Shown: in pieces, positions 37,738 to 49,587 of the stretch
Position numbering within the stretch: position 1 is the stretch's first letter
How the letters are laid out: every line of letters starts with the position of its first letter
Source of the DNA: Loxodes magnus
Lineage: Eukaryota > Ciliophora > Karyorelictea > Loxodida > Loxodidae
Reading direction: 5' to 3'
Length of the DNA: 64,000 bases
Assembly: GCA_946699065.1 (NCBI GenBank)
Contig: CAMPDV010000005.1
Coordinates: forward strand, 1,736,001 to 1,800,000
Translations under genes and position numbers: made by a program
Notes under the pieces: generated by a model
Told to the model about the DNA's origin: nothing
What the model saw: the letters and a program-made list of their open reading frames with translations, nothing else
The model's database searches: none

Positions 37738-38485
37738 ATGGAAGAGTAGAAACTAAAAGAGTATATAAAAAGAATGCTCCACTATAGTTAAATGGATCTT
37801 GAATATACTTTCTCATAAATGCTTTTTTTAGTAATTTCGCCTAGCAAAGTTTACTAAATGAGTTTTTGGAGAAAATGTAATTTATAATTTAGAGACGAAA
37901 AATACTTGGGCAAGAGATGATCCAGCTTTTTCCTTGGTTTTATGTTGTCTTTTATCAACTTGTGCTATTGCATATTTCACTTGTTTTTCTGAGTAAGTTT
38001 TGATGTAGTTCATGAAGCTAACTTTTAAAAACTTTGATAGCATTTGTCTTTGCTCATTTCATTTTTTTTGGACTTATATTAACATGTCTTTTTAGGGCTT
38101 TAACAAATAGGTATTTGAAACAAGAATAGAGCTTACATGGAGTTTAATAAAATGTTGAATGACTATATGCTTGGGATATTCATTGTAATGGTTTCTTTAT
38201 ATTCTTTCTGATAGTATATGTGCTTTAGTACATATTAATCCCCATACTTTTGATTGACAGCATTGCCAGTGTGCTTTTTAGTAATCTAATATTTTTTGGA
38301 GCAACAGGTGCTTATTTCTTTATGTGCTTTAAAGGTTATGCAAACTTACCTTTCTTGCAACATACTGAAGCATTTCTATCCCCTATTGGTAATAATTCTA
38401 TTTAGTATTTCTGATTCCAGCGTTTCTACTATGTTCGCTACTTAAAATAAATTTCACAACAATTTTTATAAATCTACACTTTTGA
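37738..38485 (+). CDS. UNC50: UNC-50 homolog, three introns
   Basis: Four exons (37738-37876, 37893-37992, 38009-38388, 38406-38485) encode 232 residues of an UNC-50 family protein, a conserved multi-pass Golgi membrane protein needed for trafficking of membrane receptors such as acetylcholine receptors in animals. Signature blocks are clear: QMDLEYTFSQMLFLVISPSKVY, KQTKNTWARDDPAF (completed exactly by splicing intron 1), TNRYLKQE, VEWLYAWDIHCNGFF and GYANLPFLQHTEAFLSPI. The last intron restores the typical hydrophobic end PIVFLIPAFLLC. Introns are 16, 16 and 17 bases. Human UNC50 is about 259 residues. Total exon length is divisible by three and ends at TGA. TGA is Trp in VEWLYAW. Confidence 0.93.
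37877..37892 (+). other. UNC50 intron 1 (16 bases)
   Basis: GTAATTTATAATTTAG. Splicing recreates the family motif KQTKNTWARDDPAF. Confidence 0.9.
37993..38008 (+). other. UNC50 intron 2 (16 bases)
   Basis: GTAAGTTTTGATGTAG, inside the first loop; removal keeps the downstream SNRYL-type segment (TNRYLKQE) in frame. Confidence 0.88.
38389..38405 (+). other. UNC50 intron 3 (17 bases)
   Basis: GTAATAATTCTATTTAG. Without splicing the last hydrophobic segment is lost and no nearby TGA is in frame. Confidence 0.88.
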
Positions 38486-40509
38486 TATAATCTATTTTTT
38501 AATCTCCACTCCTTTCTTCTTTTATCCTATTCTAACCCTTATCTTTATTTTCATTAATTTTTGCAATTAAAATCTGTAAAATTAAATACAAAAAGCATAT
38601 AAAGCAATTAATTTAAAGGCTTTTTAATTATTACTAAGCATCTATATAATAAATCTCCTTGTATTTATTACATTCTTTTACTTCTTAAGATATCAGTAAA
38701 AGCTTTAAATATGCTCTTATATACTTAAGTTAAAGGTTTTAGCCTAGATGTATTATTAGTGCTTACCTGAATAACGTTGTAAATGCAATTTTCTAGTAAA
38801 CTTCAATTAAAGTTTTGTAATTTTGCAGAAATATGATGATTAGCTTGTTACTATAAGCTTTTTAAGCAAAATATGAATTTTAGCATTTTGTCTATGTATT
38901 ATTAATGTTGCAATAGAAGTTTCCTTTTATCTTTAATTATACAAAATTGAGTTATTTCACTTCTTAACATTATACTTAATAAAGATTTTAAATATTCAAA
39001 TAATATATATAATTACATGCTAAATTTAGGAAGATTAATATAATTACTAATGGTAGATAAATATAAGCACATCTTTATCAAACCATTAAATCCTTTCTTA
39101 CAAATCTAGTATCATTTCCTTTTAAAGCTATAAAGTCATAAATTTCTTTAAATCTTTAGAAATCAATAAGCAGTATCTATTATTAATTTAAATGCGTAAC
39201 ATTTCTAAAAAAAGACTATATAAGCAAAACTAATCTTAAGGAAGAATAAGGTAACTCAATTAGCAATCACTTTCATATAATTCTAAAATAATATTAGATT
39301 AGTTACTTTAATTTACACTATAGTAAATGCTTTGCTATCATAAAGTATATAAAAAGTAATAAGATATAATTGAAATATTAAAGTACTAAGTTCTTATATT
39401 ATTTACTTTATAAATTTTATTTAAGAGTACAGATAATCACATTTGCTATAATGCTAGTTTAATGTTATCTAAAGTTAAATAAACATACAAATAGCTTTAT
39501 TTCAAATACAAGTATTTTAAGTTCGTTCAAAGTTCCTTTATTATTAACGCAAACTAAATTTTAAAATTAGTATGAGATAGTAAATTAATAGATATTGCAG
39601 GGTTAGTTAGTAAGTAGTTATAACTATTAAATGATTAAGGAAGTATAGATTAAGATATAAATCATCTTAGGAATTGAATATAATCATTTTCAGGTATAAA
39701 TTTAATATTCTAAGTGCTTATATTCAATGGTATATAAAGAATAGCCTAACTTATTAAAATTTATTAATTATTTATGTTTTCCCTACGCTATATCAAATCG
39801 TAATAATCCCAGACTATTTGTATTAAAGTAGATGTTTCTAACTATAGCAAAATAAATATAATTTAAATGCAGTTTAATAGGAGAAATTGTATTAATGAAC
39901 TTATTTCAAATTAAAGGAGTAGAAAGATAGAAAGAAGCTACGTTAATTAGTCTGAAGTATAGTTATAAAGATATAATATACAAGAGTAGATCTATTAAAT
40001 TAAATAACTTACACTTTTATTATAGCTAAATACTATTTTACTTTATATCTCCAAAGTCTTAATATTATCCATATAATTATAAGAGAGAGTAATTAAAGCA
40101 ACAGATGGCTTATACGAAATGATACTTTTTTTAATTATTAAATCTAATTAAATAGCATAATTAAAGTGTCTTACAGTACTAGCTTTATTAGTAATAGAAT
40201 AGGGCTAACTTTTTCATACAATTAATAATTAAAAGTAAACTACCTTTTACTAAAAATTAACTTATTATTTGAAATATTTCAAATTGTTTTCGTTCTTTTA
40301 GTGCATCTCTTTACTATCTTTGATAGGACATTAAACTTATAAAATAACATGTATAAAAGTGATGAATTCTATATCTGTGTAAATGATAAATTATGAAGCT
40401 TTGTAGTAATTAAGCAGTGAGGTAATAGTAATTAGAGTAATTAGAGTAAATAGAAAGAATGAAAGTATTTAATGATTAAATAAAGCTAATTAGATCATAA
40501 TTATAAAAA
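38486..40509. other. Intergenic, AT-rich
   Basis: Two kilobases without a supported gene. Near 40430-40450 the unit TAATTAGAG repeats twice just upstream of the next gene. Confidence 0.45.
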
Positions 40510-43479
40510 ATGCTGAGCTAAGTATTTTAAGTTGCCAAAAGTAATAATATGTGGAAGTTCTTAGCAGGCCCTATTTTATCTTGACTGTCAGTCTATGTAA
40601 TGTTTGATTTAAGTATTATCATTGCTTTTACTAGTGGCATTGGACTAACTATCTTTTTTGAGATTCTTATTGTGTAAAAACTTGTTCAGATAATGAACAC
40701 TAGTGATTCTAACTTGGATCTAGATGCTATGTTAAATGCTAAGAATGTTAATATTATAAAAAGTGAAAACGTACCTGCAGAATTAGAGAAACAACAAGTC
40801 TAAAGATAATAAAAAAAACGAAGGAGTGAAGCAATACTTAAAATACCTAAATTAAAGCTTTTAAATAAGTAACTAACAATAGCTGACTAGCCAGCTTCCA
40901 ACTCTCCCAAAATTATAGCAGGTTAAAATAACATTTAAATAAACGAATAAAGGTAAATATAAAACTCTATTTCGAAATCTTCAGATCCTACAAGTTCCCA
41001 TACTCCAGAATATGAAGAAACATCTTCAATGATAGCCTTTGAAAGCAAATGCTTGTGCTTGACTGATGCTTTTGATTATTTAACTTTATACAAAAATAAA
41101 AAGCAAGATGAATTGCTAGTTAACGTCCAGACTCTATCAGTTGAATTCGCAAAAATACAAAAAACTTATGGATTGCGTTTTCAAAAGCTCTCGAGTAAGG
41201 ATAAATTCTAAATATGCAAGAGAGGAGGATACAAGTTACTGGTAAAAGCTTTTTAGAGATTGGGAGACTTTTATGTTTAATCTAACGAATATATTTAAAC
41301 AGCAGTCGTTGATAATCTAAATGCAGTAATTGGAGACTAAGACAAAAACATTAATTCCCTTCAGGAAAATTTGTATAGCATTATGAGTACATTAAAATAA
41401 TTCAAATAGAACTATGATAAAAATTAGGCTTTTGTCGAAAAATTAGAAAAAGAAAAAGCTAACTTCGAATCTCAATATAAGCAACAACTCAAATCGGGAG
41501 AGACTTATGAAGTAATTATAAAGCATGAAGGAAACTATAAGCTTTCAGCTAATTAGCTAGCATAAGCTTAATCTGCTTTGGCAGAGTCTAAAATTAGCTT
41601 AAAAGAGTAGACAGACAGTTTTAACTAGCAATGGAGCAATTTGTTTAATGAATTTAACTCTTTGAATAATTAAAAATTAGTCTCTGTTAAAACAACTTTT
41701 AGAGGATTAATATATAGTCTGGAAGAATGCTAAGAATAATGCAAAATCATTTGGGAATAAATAGATAAGCATCGTAATGAGTTTTAGGAAATGGATCAAG
41801 AAGATTAGGATGAAGCTCAAACTCCAGTAATAAACCTTTCTCATCAAAAGTTAAAAAGAAAAAATTAATAGGCAAAACAGCTAGATATTTACTTAATGAA
41901 AAATTCAGCTCGAGATGTAGTTGAAGAAGAAGTAGTTAATAAAAAGGATCAATAAAGAATGCTTTCGTATATTTCTGAAAATTAAATATAAATAACACCT
42001 CAAAAGGACAAAGGTAGAACTGGTTAAACTCCCTTGAGCTTTACAAAGTTGTAATTATATACTTTGTTTAAGTCAGATCTGAATTCTGAACATCAAGTTG
42101 AAGTAAAAGCATGACTCAATTACAAAGATTAATAGTAAAAAATTTCTAGAAAATTTGATTAAATGGAAAAATACCAAGGGTTTTTCCAAGAGATTTATAA
42201 GTTCATTTCTGAAATTTAAGAAAATGAGAAAAAATATCAAGAAGCCATTGCAATTTTATGCGAACTTAACATTGATGAAATTTAGTTGGAGCCTATTTGA
42301 CGATCTATATAAGGAGCATTAACTTTAATGAATACTTAGCATGAGCTATTTTATGAGCAATTAGGGCAAATAATGAAAGTAATTACTGAATAAGAACTTA
42401 ATAATATGGATCTGATAAATAAATGGAATTAGTAATTTAAACAAAAAGCTTAGGAATTTAAATAGGAAATTGAGCTATATACAAATTAAGAAATTAGTCA
42501 AACATAGCTTTTGTAGTCTTAAGACTTGTTTTTAGATACAGTCGGAGAAATCATTTTTTAAATTACATAGCATGAACCATAACTGATTCAGTTTACAAGT
42601 GAGTAATAAACAACAATAGAATAAGCAGAAGAATAATTGTTAAAGAATGTTGGCCAATTGCTTCCAAATGTAGTTTAAATAATAGAATAACTTAACATTT
42701 AGGAAACAGATTAGCAATGTAAATTCCTTGACTAAGCTGCAACTGTTCATCACGAAAATTGTATAGCATTGGTGGTTTAAATTGAAGAAACATAAGAGTA
42801 AAATATGGATGCGGTAGTTTAAAAATAATCTTTGCTTGATGAAATTTCATCTCCAATTCTGACTAGTTAACGTACAGAAACAGCTAAGTGATTTACTTAA
42901 GTTATGGGTGTGTTCTTGCAAGAATGAAGTCACAGTACTCCATTTAAAAACTATTATAAGAAGAAAATGTTCAAAAGTTATAATAAAAACAGGCCTGAAT
43001 ATTTAGGCGAGATATAAATTTCAGACTTTCAACTTAGCACTAACTTTTTTGATATTAAGAATGTTGTTCTCTTTAATGCAAGAGATAAAGCGCATGCATT
43101 ATTTTAATATGATATTTCATGAAAGGGATGCATTGAAATAGAAATGGAATTTGAAATTTTCTTAAATTGGCCTAAAGAGCAAACTGCTAAAGTTAAATGT
43201 AAAACTAAAATTTATGTTAAGAGTGTATTTGGAAATTTGAGGCAATTTTATAAGCCAGTTGAGTAAGGTAAAGGATATTATAGTTTTACTCACGAGCCAA
43301 GAGTATAGATTGAACTCGATCCTATCATTGGAAAATAAAATTAGGTCTAGCTTAATAAAATTCCTCATGTAGAACGAGCATTAAAAAATGTATTACAAAA
43401 AAATATAAGAAAATTTGTTTGGCCAAACAAAAGAACACTATCAATTCCTTTGAATAGAAACTCAAAATTCAATCCTTAA
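40510..43479 (+). CDS. Membrane-anchored coiled-coil protein with C-terminal SMP domain (TEX2-like)
   Basis: About 989 residues. Two N-terminal membrane helices (WKFLAGPILSWLSVYVMF and LSIIIAFTSGIGLTIFFEIL, residues 14-55) would place it in the ER. A linker and long helical/coiled-coil region (about 180-790, possibly BAR-like) follow, then a C-terminal SMP domain (about 805-975). SMP hallmarks are RPEYLGEIQISDFQL, ALFQYDISWKGCIEIEMEFE, FTHEPRVQIELDPIIG and the end block KFVWPNKRTLSIPL. SMP proteins move lipids at membrane contact sites; TEX2/Nvj2 is the nearest kind. No TGA follows the domain in frame. The end given is a TAA TAA pair at 43477-43482, the place where homology stops, but the true terminator may need an intron. 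Sense TGA occurs in SWLSVY and EWSHST. Confidence 0.82.
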
Positions 43480-43669
43480 TAAATTTTAATTACATTACTG
43501 TTGGACTTTTCCTTTAGTTCTTTTTACAAATTATACTGTCTTAAATCTAGCTATACTTTCTATATAAAAACAAGCAACTTCTTATTAAACCATAAAGATA
43601 TAATCAATTTATATTAAGAATTATTATATTTTAGCTTTTTAATAATAGCTAGTTTATTGCATTTCCAAA

Positions 43670-44008
43670 TCAATAAAAATAGAGGTCTACATGTAAATTG
43701 CTATATTTCCTAGAGTAATACTCTGACTATTCGTCCATTTTCCTCTATTTCTAATATAGATGGCATTTAGAAAAAGGTGATGGAAATTTAAATAATCTCA
43801 AGAATAATTAGCTAAATAGCTATTTCATCAAAAAATAATTACTTAAAGTTAGCAAATTTTTATTTCTCATCCATATCATTAATTTTAAGCTTAAAAGTTG
43901 AGCATAAATTAGTAACAAATAAAAAGCTAAAAAAGATGAATCTAATGAAACGATTTGAATAATAAGCAAGAATGGTTTAATACAAATAAAGGGTAAATAA
44001 GGTTTCAT
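43670..44008 (-). CDS. Possible small membrane protein
   Basis: A 112-codon frame starting MKPYLPFICIKPFLL with a hydrophobic N-terminal half (one or two helices) and a polar C-terminus (RKMDEQSEYYSRKYSNLH) in a patch of about 30-35% GC, against roughly 18% around it. Ends at TGA, converging on the SMP gene. Unrecognised. Confidence 0.35.
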
Positions 44009-44265
44009 AACTAACTCATATTAATTAAACAGTTAACTTTTATCTATTTTAACTTCTTTAAGCTAGTTTCTTAAACACACTTTATTTTCTTTCTATTTTT
44101 TAACTATCACTTTCAGATTCTATTGATTTCTAACTAAAGTTATTAAGATATCGAATTTATTTAAAATTAAAGTTAAGGTTATTATAGAATATAGTAGAAA
44201 ATATTAGAGAACCAATACATTAAAAAGAGAATAAATAAAAAGAAGCTTATATAGTTAGATTAGTT

Positions 44266-46419
44266 ATGAAAGCCTTTAACGGATAATTTTAAAAGCTAAA
44301 TAATTAATTTTGTAATTTCTTAAAGTTAGAAGATACTAAGGATTTAGAGGATATTTAAGTTGAGTATCTTATAAATAATAGTTAGAATGGAAGATTTCGA
44401 CTATAAGTTCTTTAAGGCAATCTTTAATGTAAGTATTCTACCTTACAGAATTCAAAACATTTGTAGGAAGGATTAGAACTGTATGAGTTTGCTTTCTTTA
44501 GCAAATTACCTCTATTGCTTTGCTAATAAATTTTTAATTATTTCGAGTTATAAAAAAACGAATTTATGAGTTTCAAATAGTTCCTTTAAACTATTTTATT
44601 AACTAGGGAAGGCATTTATGAAGAGATCCAAAGTGAATTTATTTTTAAAATTTTAAACCATGGATAAAGTCTTAGCTTAAGCAGTCAATCAGCTTGAATT
44701 ATAATTTATCACTGCATAGTCAGCGATTTTTAAAAAGTTCAGCGAAGCTAAAGGCTTAATAAGAGTGATTAAATGAACGAACTTTACCTTTTTTAAAAAT
44801 AGGAAATAAAGTTATTAAAAGATTAGTTTTGTGGATAAAGCAAAATATACAATGAGCATCAATTTATAGAATTATTGAACTAGCAACATGATATAAAAAA
44901 CTCATTGCTTTTCATACTTAAAATTATTAATTAAAGTCTTAATTTCTAGTCTCTTTGCAGTTTTCTTAGAGAAAGGAGTGTGAATATTGAATAGTAAAAT
45001 ACTTAGAAACTATCTATTTTTACTTCACTCAGTTCAGAAACAAATGCAAGTCCTAATTTCAAGATAAAAGAATAATCAGCTACATGTGAAATTTTTTAAA
45101 AGGTAGATTATGCTGAATTTAGCTACTAAAATCAAATAAATACGTACGATTGAATTCATCTGAGTAGTAGTAAGGTAAGTTAATAAATTTAATAACCTAA
45201 AAAAAGAAGCTCTTTAAGTAATTTCATTTAGCCAGAAGGATTTCTTTACGTAATAAAGAGTTAAAAACTAAAAGAAAAATATTTTATTATTTAATCTAAT
45301 TTTCTCTTAGGCTTTAAGCACCAACATGCTGCCATACCTTAAATCATAGTAGATTTGCATTAATGTGTAATTTAGAATGACAACAATGTAATAAAACTAA
45401 TCTAAAACATGAATAAAGTACTGAATCTTAGAGCTAAGAATATAAAATAGTTTAAAACATGATATGTTGCTATCTATAAATAGATAAAATTAGCAGTTAG
45501 TCCAAATGTATATATTTTCGATGAAAATAAAGATATCATACATCAGCAATAAGATATTATTATTTACAAAGGGATAAAAGTAGAAGACAATTAATAAGTT
45601 CTAATCAAAAAAGTTCCTAAATACGTTTAAGTTTCTAATAATCTGACAAAAGATTAAGTGACCTTTGAAAATAATGACAGCTTTTTACTCGAAAATGAAT
45701 AAAAAGTTCATTTCTTTAATGAAAACTTCTTCTAAAGTATATTAATGGAGTTAGAAGTTTTGAAGTTTAGCTTTAACTAAAATATAATTACCTTGCTGGA
45801 TAGTTTTAACGACCTAAAGCATTATTATCTTGTATTAGAATATTGCGAATCTAATTTATATAAATTACTTGTTTAAAAAAGCGATTCGTAAATATCAGAA
45901 AAAGTAATAAAGTAAATTATAAAATAAATTGCTTAAGGAACTTATTTTTTGCACAGAAATGGGATAGTTCATTTAAATTTGAAATTGGACAATATACTTA
46001 TTAAAGATAAAATTTGAGGGGAAGAGAATTTCATTAAAATTTCCGATTTCGAAGCTTGTTAGACTTTAGGAAGCAAATCTGATTCTGCATACTAGCTTAG
46101 ACTATCATAAGAAATTCTTTATTTAAGTCCTGAAATGTTTGAAGAAAAATATGGCTATGAAAGTGATAGCTGAGCTTTAGGAATTATTATGTTTATTTTA
46201 TTTGTAGGAGATTTTCCTTTTTAAGGTATTACTACTGATTAAACACAATAGTAAGCTTTTTAACTCAGAATGATCTAGGAAAAAGAAATTTCCTTCCCAG
46301 TAAATTGTTAAATCAGTCTAGAAGCTAAATAAATAATTGAAGGTTTACTTAATAAAGATAAAAATAAGAGATTGAGTATGAAAGATTTGTTAGAATGTAA
46401 ATGGCTGAATGAAAAGTGA
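44266..46419 (+). CDS. EF-hand-like/PH/kinase-fold protein, probable pseudokinase
   Basis: A 717-residue protein. Residues 1-300 are helical and match in layout the EF-hand-like part of the kinase encoded at 52298-54316 (compare HQFIELLNQQ with the equivalent block there). Residues ~324-418 form a PH domain (EGFLYVIKSQKLKEKYFII ... FKTWYVAIYKQI), then a kinase fold (~425-717). In the kinase the catalytic loop reads HLNLKLDN (His569-Leu-Asn571) instead of HRDLKxxN, so the catalytic Asp is Asn. The metal-binding DFG is DFE (594-596) and the Gly-rich loop is poor. The VAIK-type Lys (about 448), APE-like SPE and the DSWALG motif remain. It probably works as a scaffold or regulator at membranes. 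Intact frame, TGA stop. Confidence 0.87.
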
Positions 46420-46937
46420 TATGCATAAATAGATTATTTAATTAAAAAATCCTAACTATTAATAGATAAAATATATAAATAAAAAGCTTAAACTATTAAA
46501 ATTCTTATATATATATCAAATATTTTAATACTAACTTGATATACTCAACACTTTTATTAGCATGATAACCATTCTATTTTATCTTTAATGGTAATTTATT
46601 TAGACAGAAAATAACTCTATATATAGTATTTTTATGACTGTAAATATGCTTAAAAAGACTGAAATAAATCTAACTTTCATTTATCATCTTATTCAAGCTA
46701 ATCTTTTATAATTAAAGTTTAAAAGTTTTCTAAATGTTTCTATTAAGTTAGTTCCAAAGTGAATACATTTCTTAGTAGCATTGTCAATAAGGGAATAATT
46801 TAAATTCTAAGAATAAAGTTAATATATATAAACTATTAATTATAAACTATGAATCAATAAGCAAATCTTCTTTATAATATATTTTATTTAAAATCAAATA
46901 TATAAATAAAAATTATAGTTTAAGTTAGTTTTAAAGT
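46420..46937. other. Convergent intergenic gap
   Basis: AT-rich sequence between convergent genes; nothing seen. Confidence 0.5.
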
Positions 46938-48101
46938 TCAATCCTCAATTATGCTACTCAAATCATACTTCTATATTGCTTCCTTACTACTTAGTATATA
47001 ATTTCCGTATAGTAAACTTTCACTGATATTTTTGTGTCTTTAAAGAAAGAAAAGAGTTTACTCTCCAGTTCATCATTATGGAAAATTTTTGCTAAACAAC
47101 TTACTATCAGATCTCTAAATTGAGTATAGATTAATTTGAAAACGATTCAGCAATAAATGAATAATTCTTATACAGTCTTTCACATACTACTTTGATCCTT
47201 ATTATTATCCCCAATACTCAAATTAAATGATTAATCACTTCATATTTAAGGATATAATTTACTAAGTTCCTTCTAGTGCTTAGCAGTCCTATCCTTATAT
47301 ATCAATTTTAATGAAATCTATTTTAGTTTACTCTTTTTAATGAAGGACATCAAGACTCGAAGTTATTACCTTTCGTTTTTTCTTTTTTATTTTTTTTAAG
47401 CTTTAATCTATTATAAGGGAAGTAGCTGTAGTCTTAGTCTGAATAAAATACTTAGTAGTAACATTGCCTGAAATAGCCTTTTATATTATTTTTATATTAG
47501 AAGCAAGGACAGGCAGCTCTTTTATATTTTTATTTAGATTATATTAGAAATATTTAATAGACTCCTCACCTATTTCATAGGCAGTAATATTTCATTTACT
47601 TGAATATTCATTTAGAATTTTTCCCATTACAATTGTATGAACTCCAATATTGCTTCCACATTCTATAATGTTTCTAGCTTTTTTTAGTATTTTGGCATAT
47701 ACACTAAGCAATATTATACTACCATGATCAGCTGAATACAAAATATTTGGTGTCCATAACGTTTTATAGTCTCTTAAACTTGATTCAAAGCTAATATTGT
47801 AATTAAACACTTAGATTCAAAATTATTAATTATTATCCTTTGAAAAATCAAACTAATTGATATTTTCATCAAGCTTTTTTGTCTTTTCATCTTTTGCAGG
47901 TAATTTGATATTTTATACTTATTAAACCTAAACTGCTGATTCTTCTTTCAGTTACTCTCTTTATTTAAAATCTTATGGACTATCAATTTTGGTTAAGTTA
48001 AAGAAGGATGTGTTCACTTGTTATAGTTTAAAGTGAGTCTCTCAAACGATAACACATATTAAAACGGGGATGAGGAGCAAAAAGATCGTTTGCTTGCTCA
48101 T
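46938..48101 (-). CDS. FkbM-family methyltransferase, type II membrane protein (copy A)
   Basis: A 387-residue product. The start MSKQTIFLLLIPVLICVIVW is an N-terminal signal anchor, followed by a Gln/Lys-rich stalk to ~125 and an FkbM-like SAM-dependent methyltransferase domain. SAM motif I is ECGSNIGVHTIV, preceded by LYSADHGSIILLSVYAKIL. Motif II region is ITAYEIGEES, and the FkbM motif DFIKIDIQGQDCQALEG with EYWGQQQ follows. A Golgi or ER enzyme methylating a glycan or other lumenal substrate is likely from topology, but the substrate is unknown. It is clearly paralogous to the gene at 58149-59252 on the other strand. Intact, no introns, with TGA both as Trp (KWNITAYE, PQWWTGE) and stop. 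Confidence 0.88.
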
Positions 48102-48137
48102 TTTTTTAATTTAATAATTAAAATAAAAAGATTAAAA

Positions 48138-48542
48138 ATGGCTAAGTTACTAAGTTACGTTTTAATTGCAATGAACTATCCTTAAAAACTTTAGGTTGCG
48201 TAAAAATCTTTTGACTTAGTATCATTTGACTTTAGAAATATATTATGATTCTAAACTCAGTAAAAATAGATACTTGCAAGATTTTTTAAGATTAGGCTTC
48301 AAAAGTCCATATTTCATCACTTAATTATTTTTATTTAGTCATTATATTTTAATGAAAAAGCTAAGTTAATTGTATTTCATCAGTTGCTTGTCAATTGTAA
48401 TTAGCAAGGCATTTTAATTCGAATGGAGGTATATTTATGAAATTTAAGATGATAGCTATTATTTAAAGAGCTTTATACAAGTTAATGGCTAAATTTTATA
48501 AAAAAAAGAATTCATAGTTAAGTATACGAATTTCTAAATTGA
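48138..48542 (+). CDS. Possible small gene, divergent from FkbM copy A
   Basis: A 134-codon frame starting MAKLLSYVLIAMNYPQK, with sequence such as VAQKSFDLVSFDFRNI and moderately raised GC. Its ATG is only 36 bases from the oppositely directed start of FkbM copy A, which is very tight for two promoters. Contains three sense TGA. Unrecognised, low confidence. Confidence 0.28.
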
Positions 48543-49134
48543 ATAATTTTAATTGTCAAAGCACAATTTTATATGCTATGATAAAGTTCATAATTCTTTT
48601 AGCTATTTAAATCAATTTAAACTTATGCATGATATATTATTTGAAGTATGTAGTGAGATTAGTAGAGAAATCTTCCTTATTTTATTTTTATTTTATGCTT
48701 CTAAATTTTCTTTTTTAATGCTAAAAGTTTTTATATCTAATTTTGTATATCTTTACTTTTAAATTTCATTTATCTATAAAGGAAAGTTAAAAAAAATCAT
48801 CCATATCAATATGTTTGCTACAATATCTGCAGCTGACTGGAAAAATATTTTCTAGTTACATTTTTTCTTTACTTTTTTAAGTTAAAAGCAAATCTAATAG
48901 CATGTAGCTTTATAAAGTGCAAACGTTTATTTGAATTTTTTATAATTAAGCAAAAAAGATAAATTACCTCAATTAAAATACTGATTCATTTTTATTATAT
49001 AAGTAATTATAGTTCTAAGAAAGGATTACATTTTATAATTGAAACTAAATTCTCATTTAAAATTTTTTTTAAATAGCCTATGCTAAAATTTCATTAAACT
49101 CTTACAATTTCTAAAATATATTAAATTTAAATCT
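48543..49134. other. Intergenic, AT-rich
   Basis: Nothing recognised. Confidence 0.45.
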
Positions 49135-49587
49135 TCACAGTTCTATGAACTTCTTCGAGTATCATGCAATTAGTCCTATATCTCATTCAATTTATTTATC
49201 TTTATTATTCAAAATGCAAAAACTATTTTTATATTTTTTAGTATATAATTTATTAGCATTTCTTAATAATTTAGCATGCCAAATTCCGTTTTTCTTCATT
49301 ATCATAAAGTAATTGTTTTATTTTTCTTACTAATCTAGAGGATCTATTGGAATGTATTGACATAAATGCTTAAAATTCAGAATGTTTTTTAATTTAATTT
49401 CGGCAATAAGTATCTTTAATTATTATTTATCTAATTTTTATGTTTAGTTACTAAATAAACTTGCTTTAATGGAAGAAATTACAGAGAATTTTCTTTAAGT
49501 ATTTACTTTTTGAAAAAGATAACTTTGAAAATAAACTTATTTACTTAATCTTTAGTAAGTTACTTAATATTTTAGTAATAAATTCAT
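49135..49587 (-). CDS. Possible hypothetical gene
   Basis: A 150-codon frame starting MNLLLKYQVTYQRL. Its middle and C-terminal part are protein-like (KHLCQYIPIDPLDQQEKQN, MKKNGIWHAKLLRNANKL, DIGLIAWYSKKF) in a patch of raised GC between 49141 and 49380. TGA is Trp twice and then stop. No domain recognised. Confidence 0.35.

Noticed and set aside
40510-43479. Reading the region as several broken genes or a pseudogene because of many TAA/TAG codons.
   Set aside because: These codons fall at Gln positions throughout conserved domains in all genes of the window; it is the genetic code, not decay.
47592-47810. A stand-alone 72-residue protein with an FkbM-like motif.
   Set aside because: It is just the piece of FkbM copy A that happens to lack TAA, TAG and TGA codons. 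The gene is far longer once the code is applied.
48005-48108. An apparent structured RNA with long-range pairing (CAAACGAT with ATCGTTTG) and a T-run.
   Set aside because: On the minus strand this is the start of FkbM copy A: the ATG, the hydrophobic signal anchor and the stalk read straight through it in frame. The pairing is a by-product of coding sequence.
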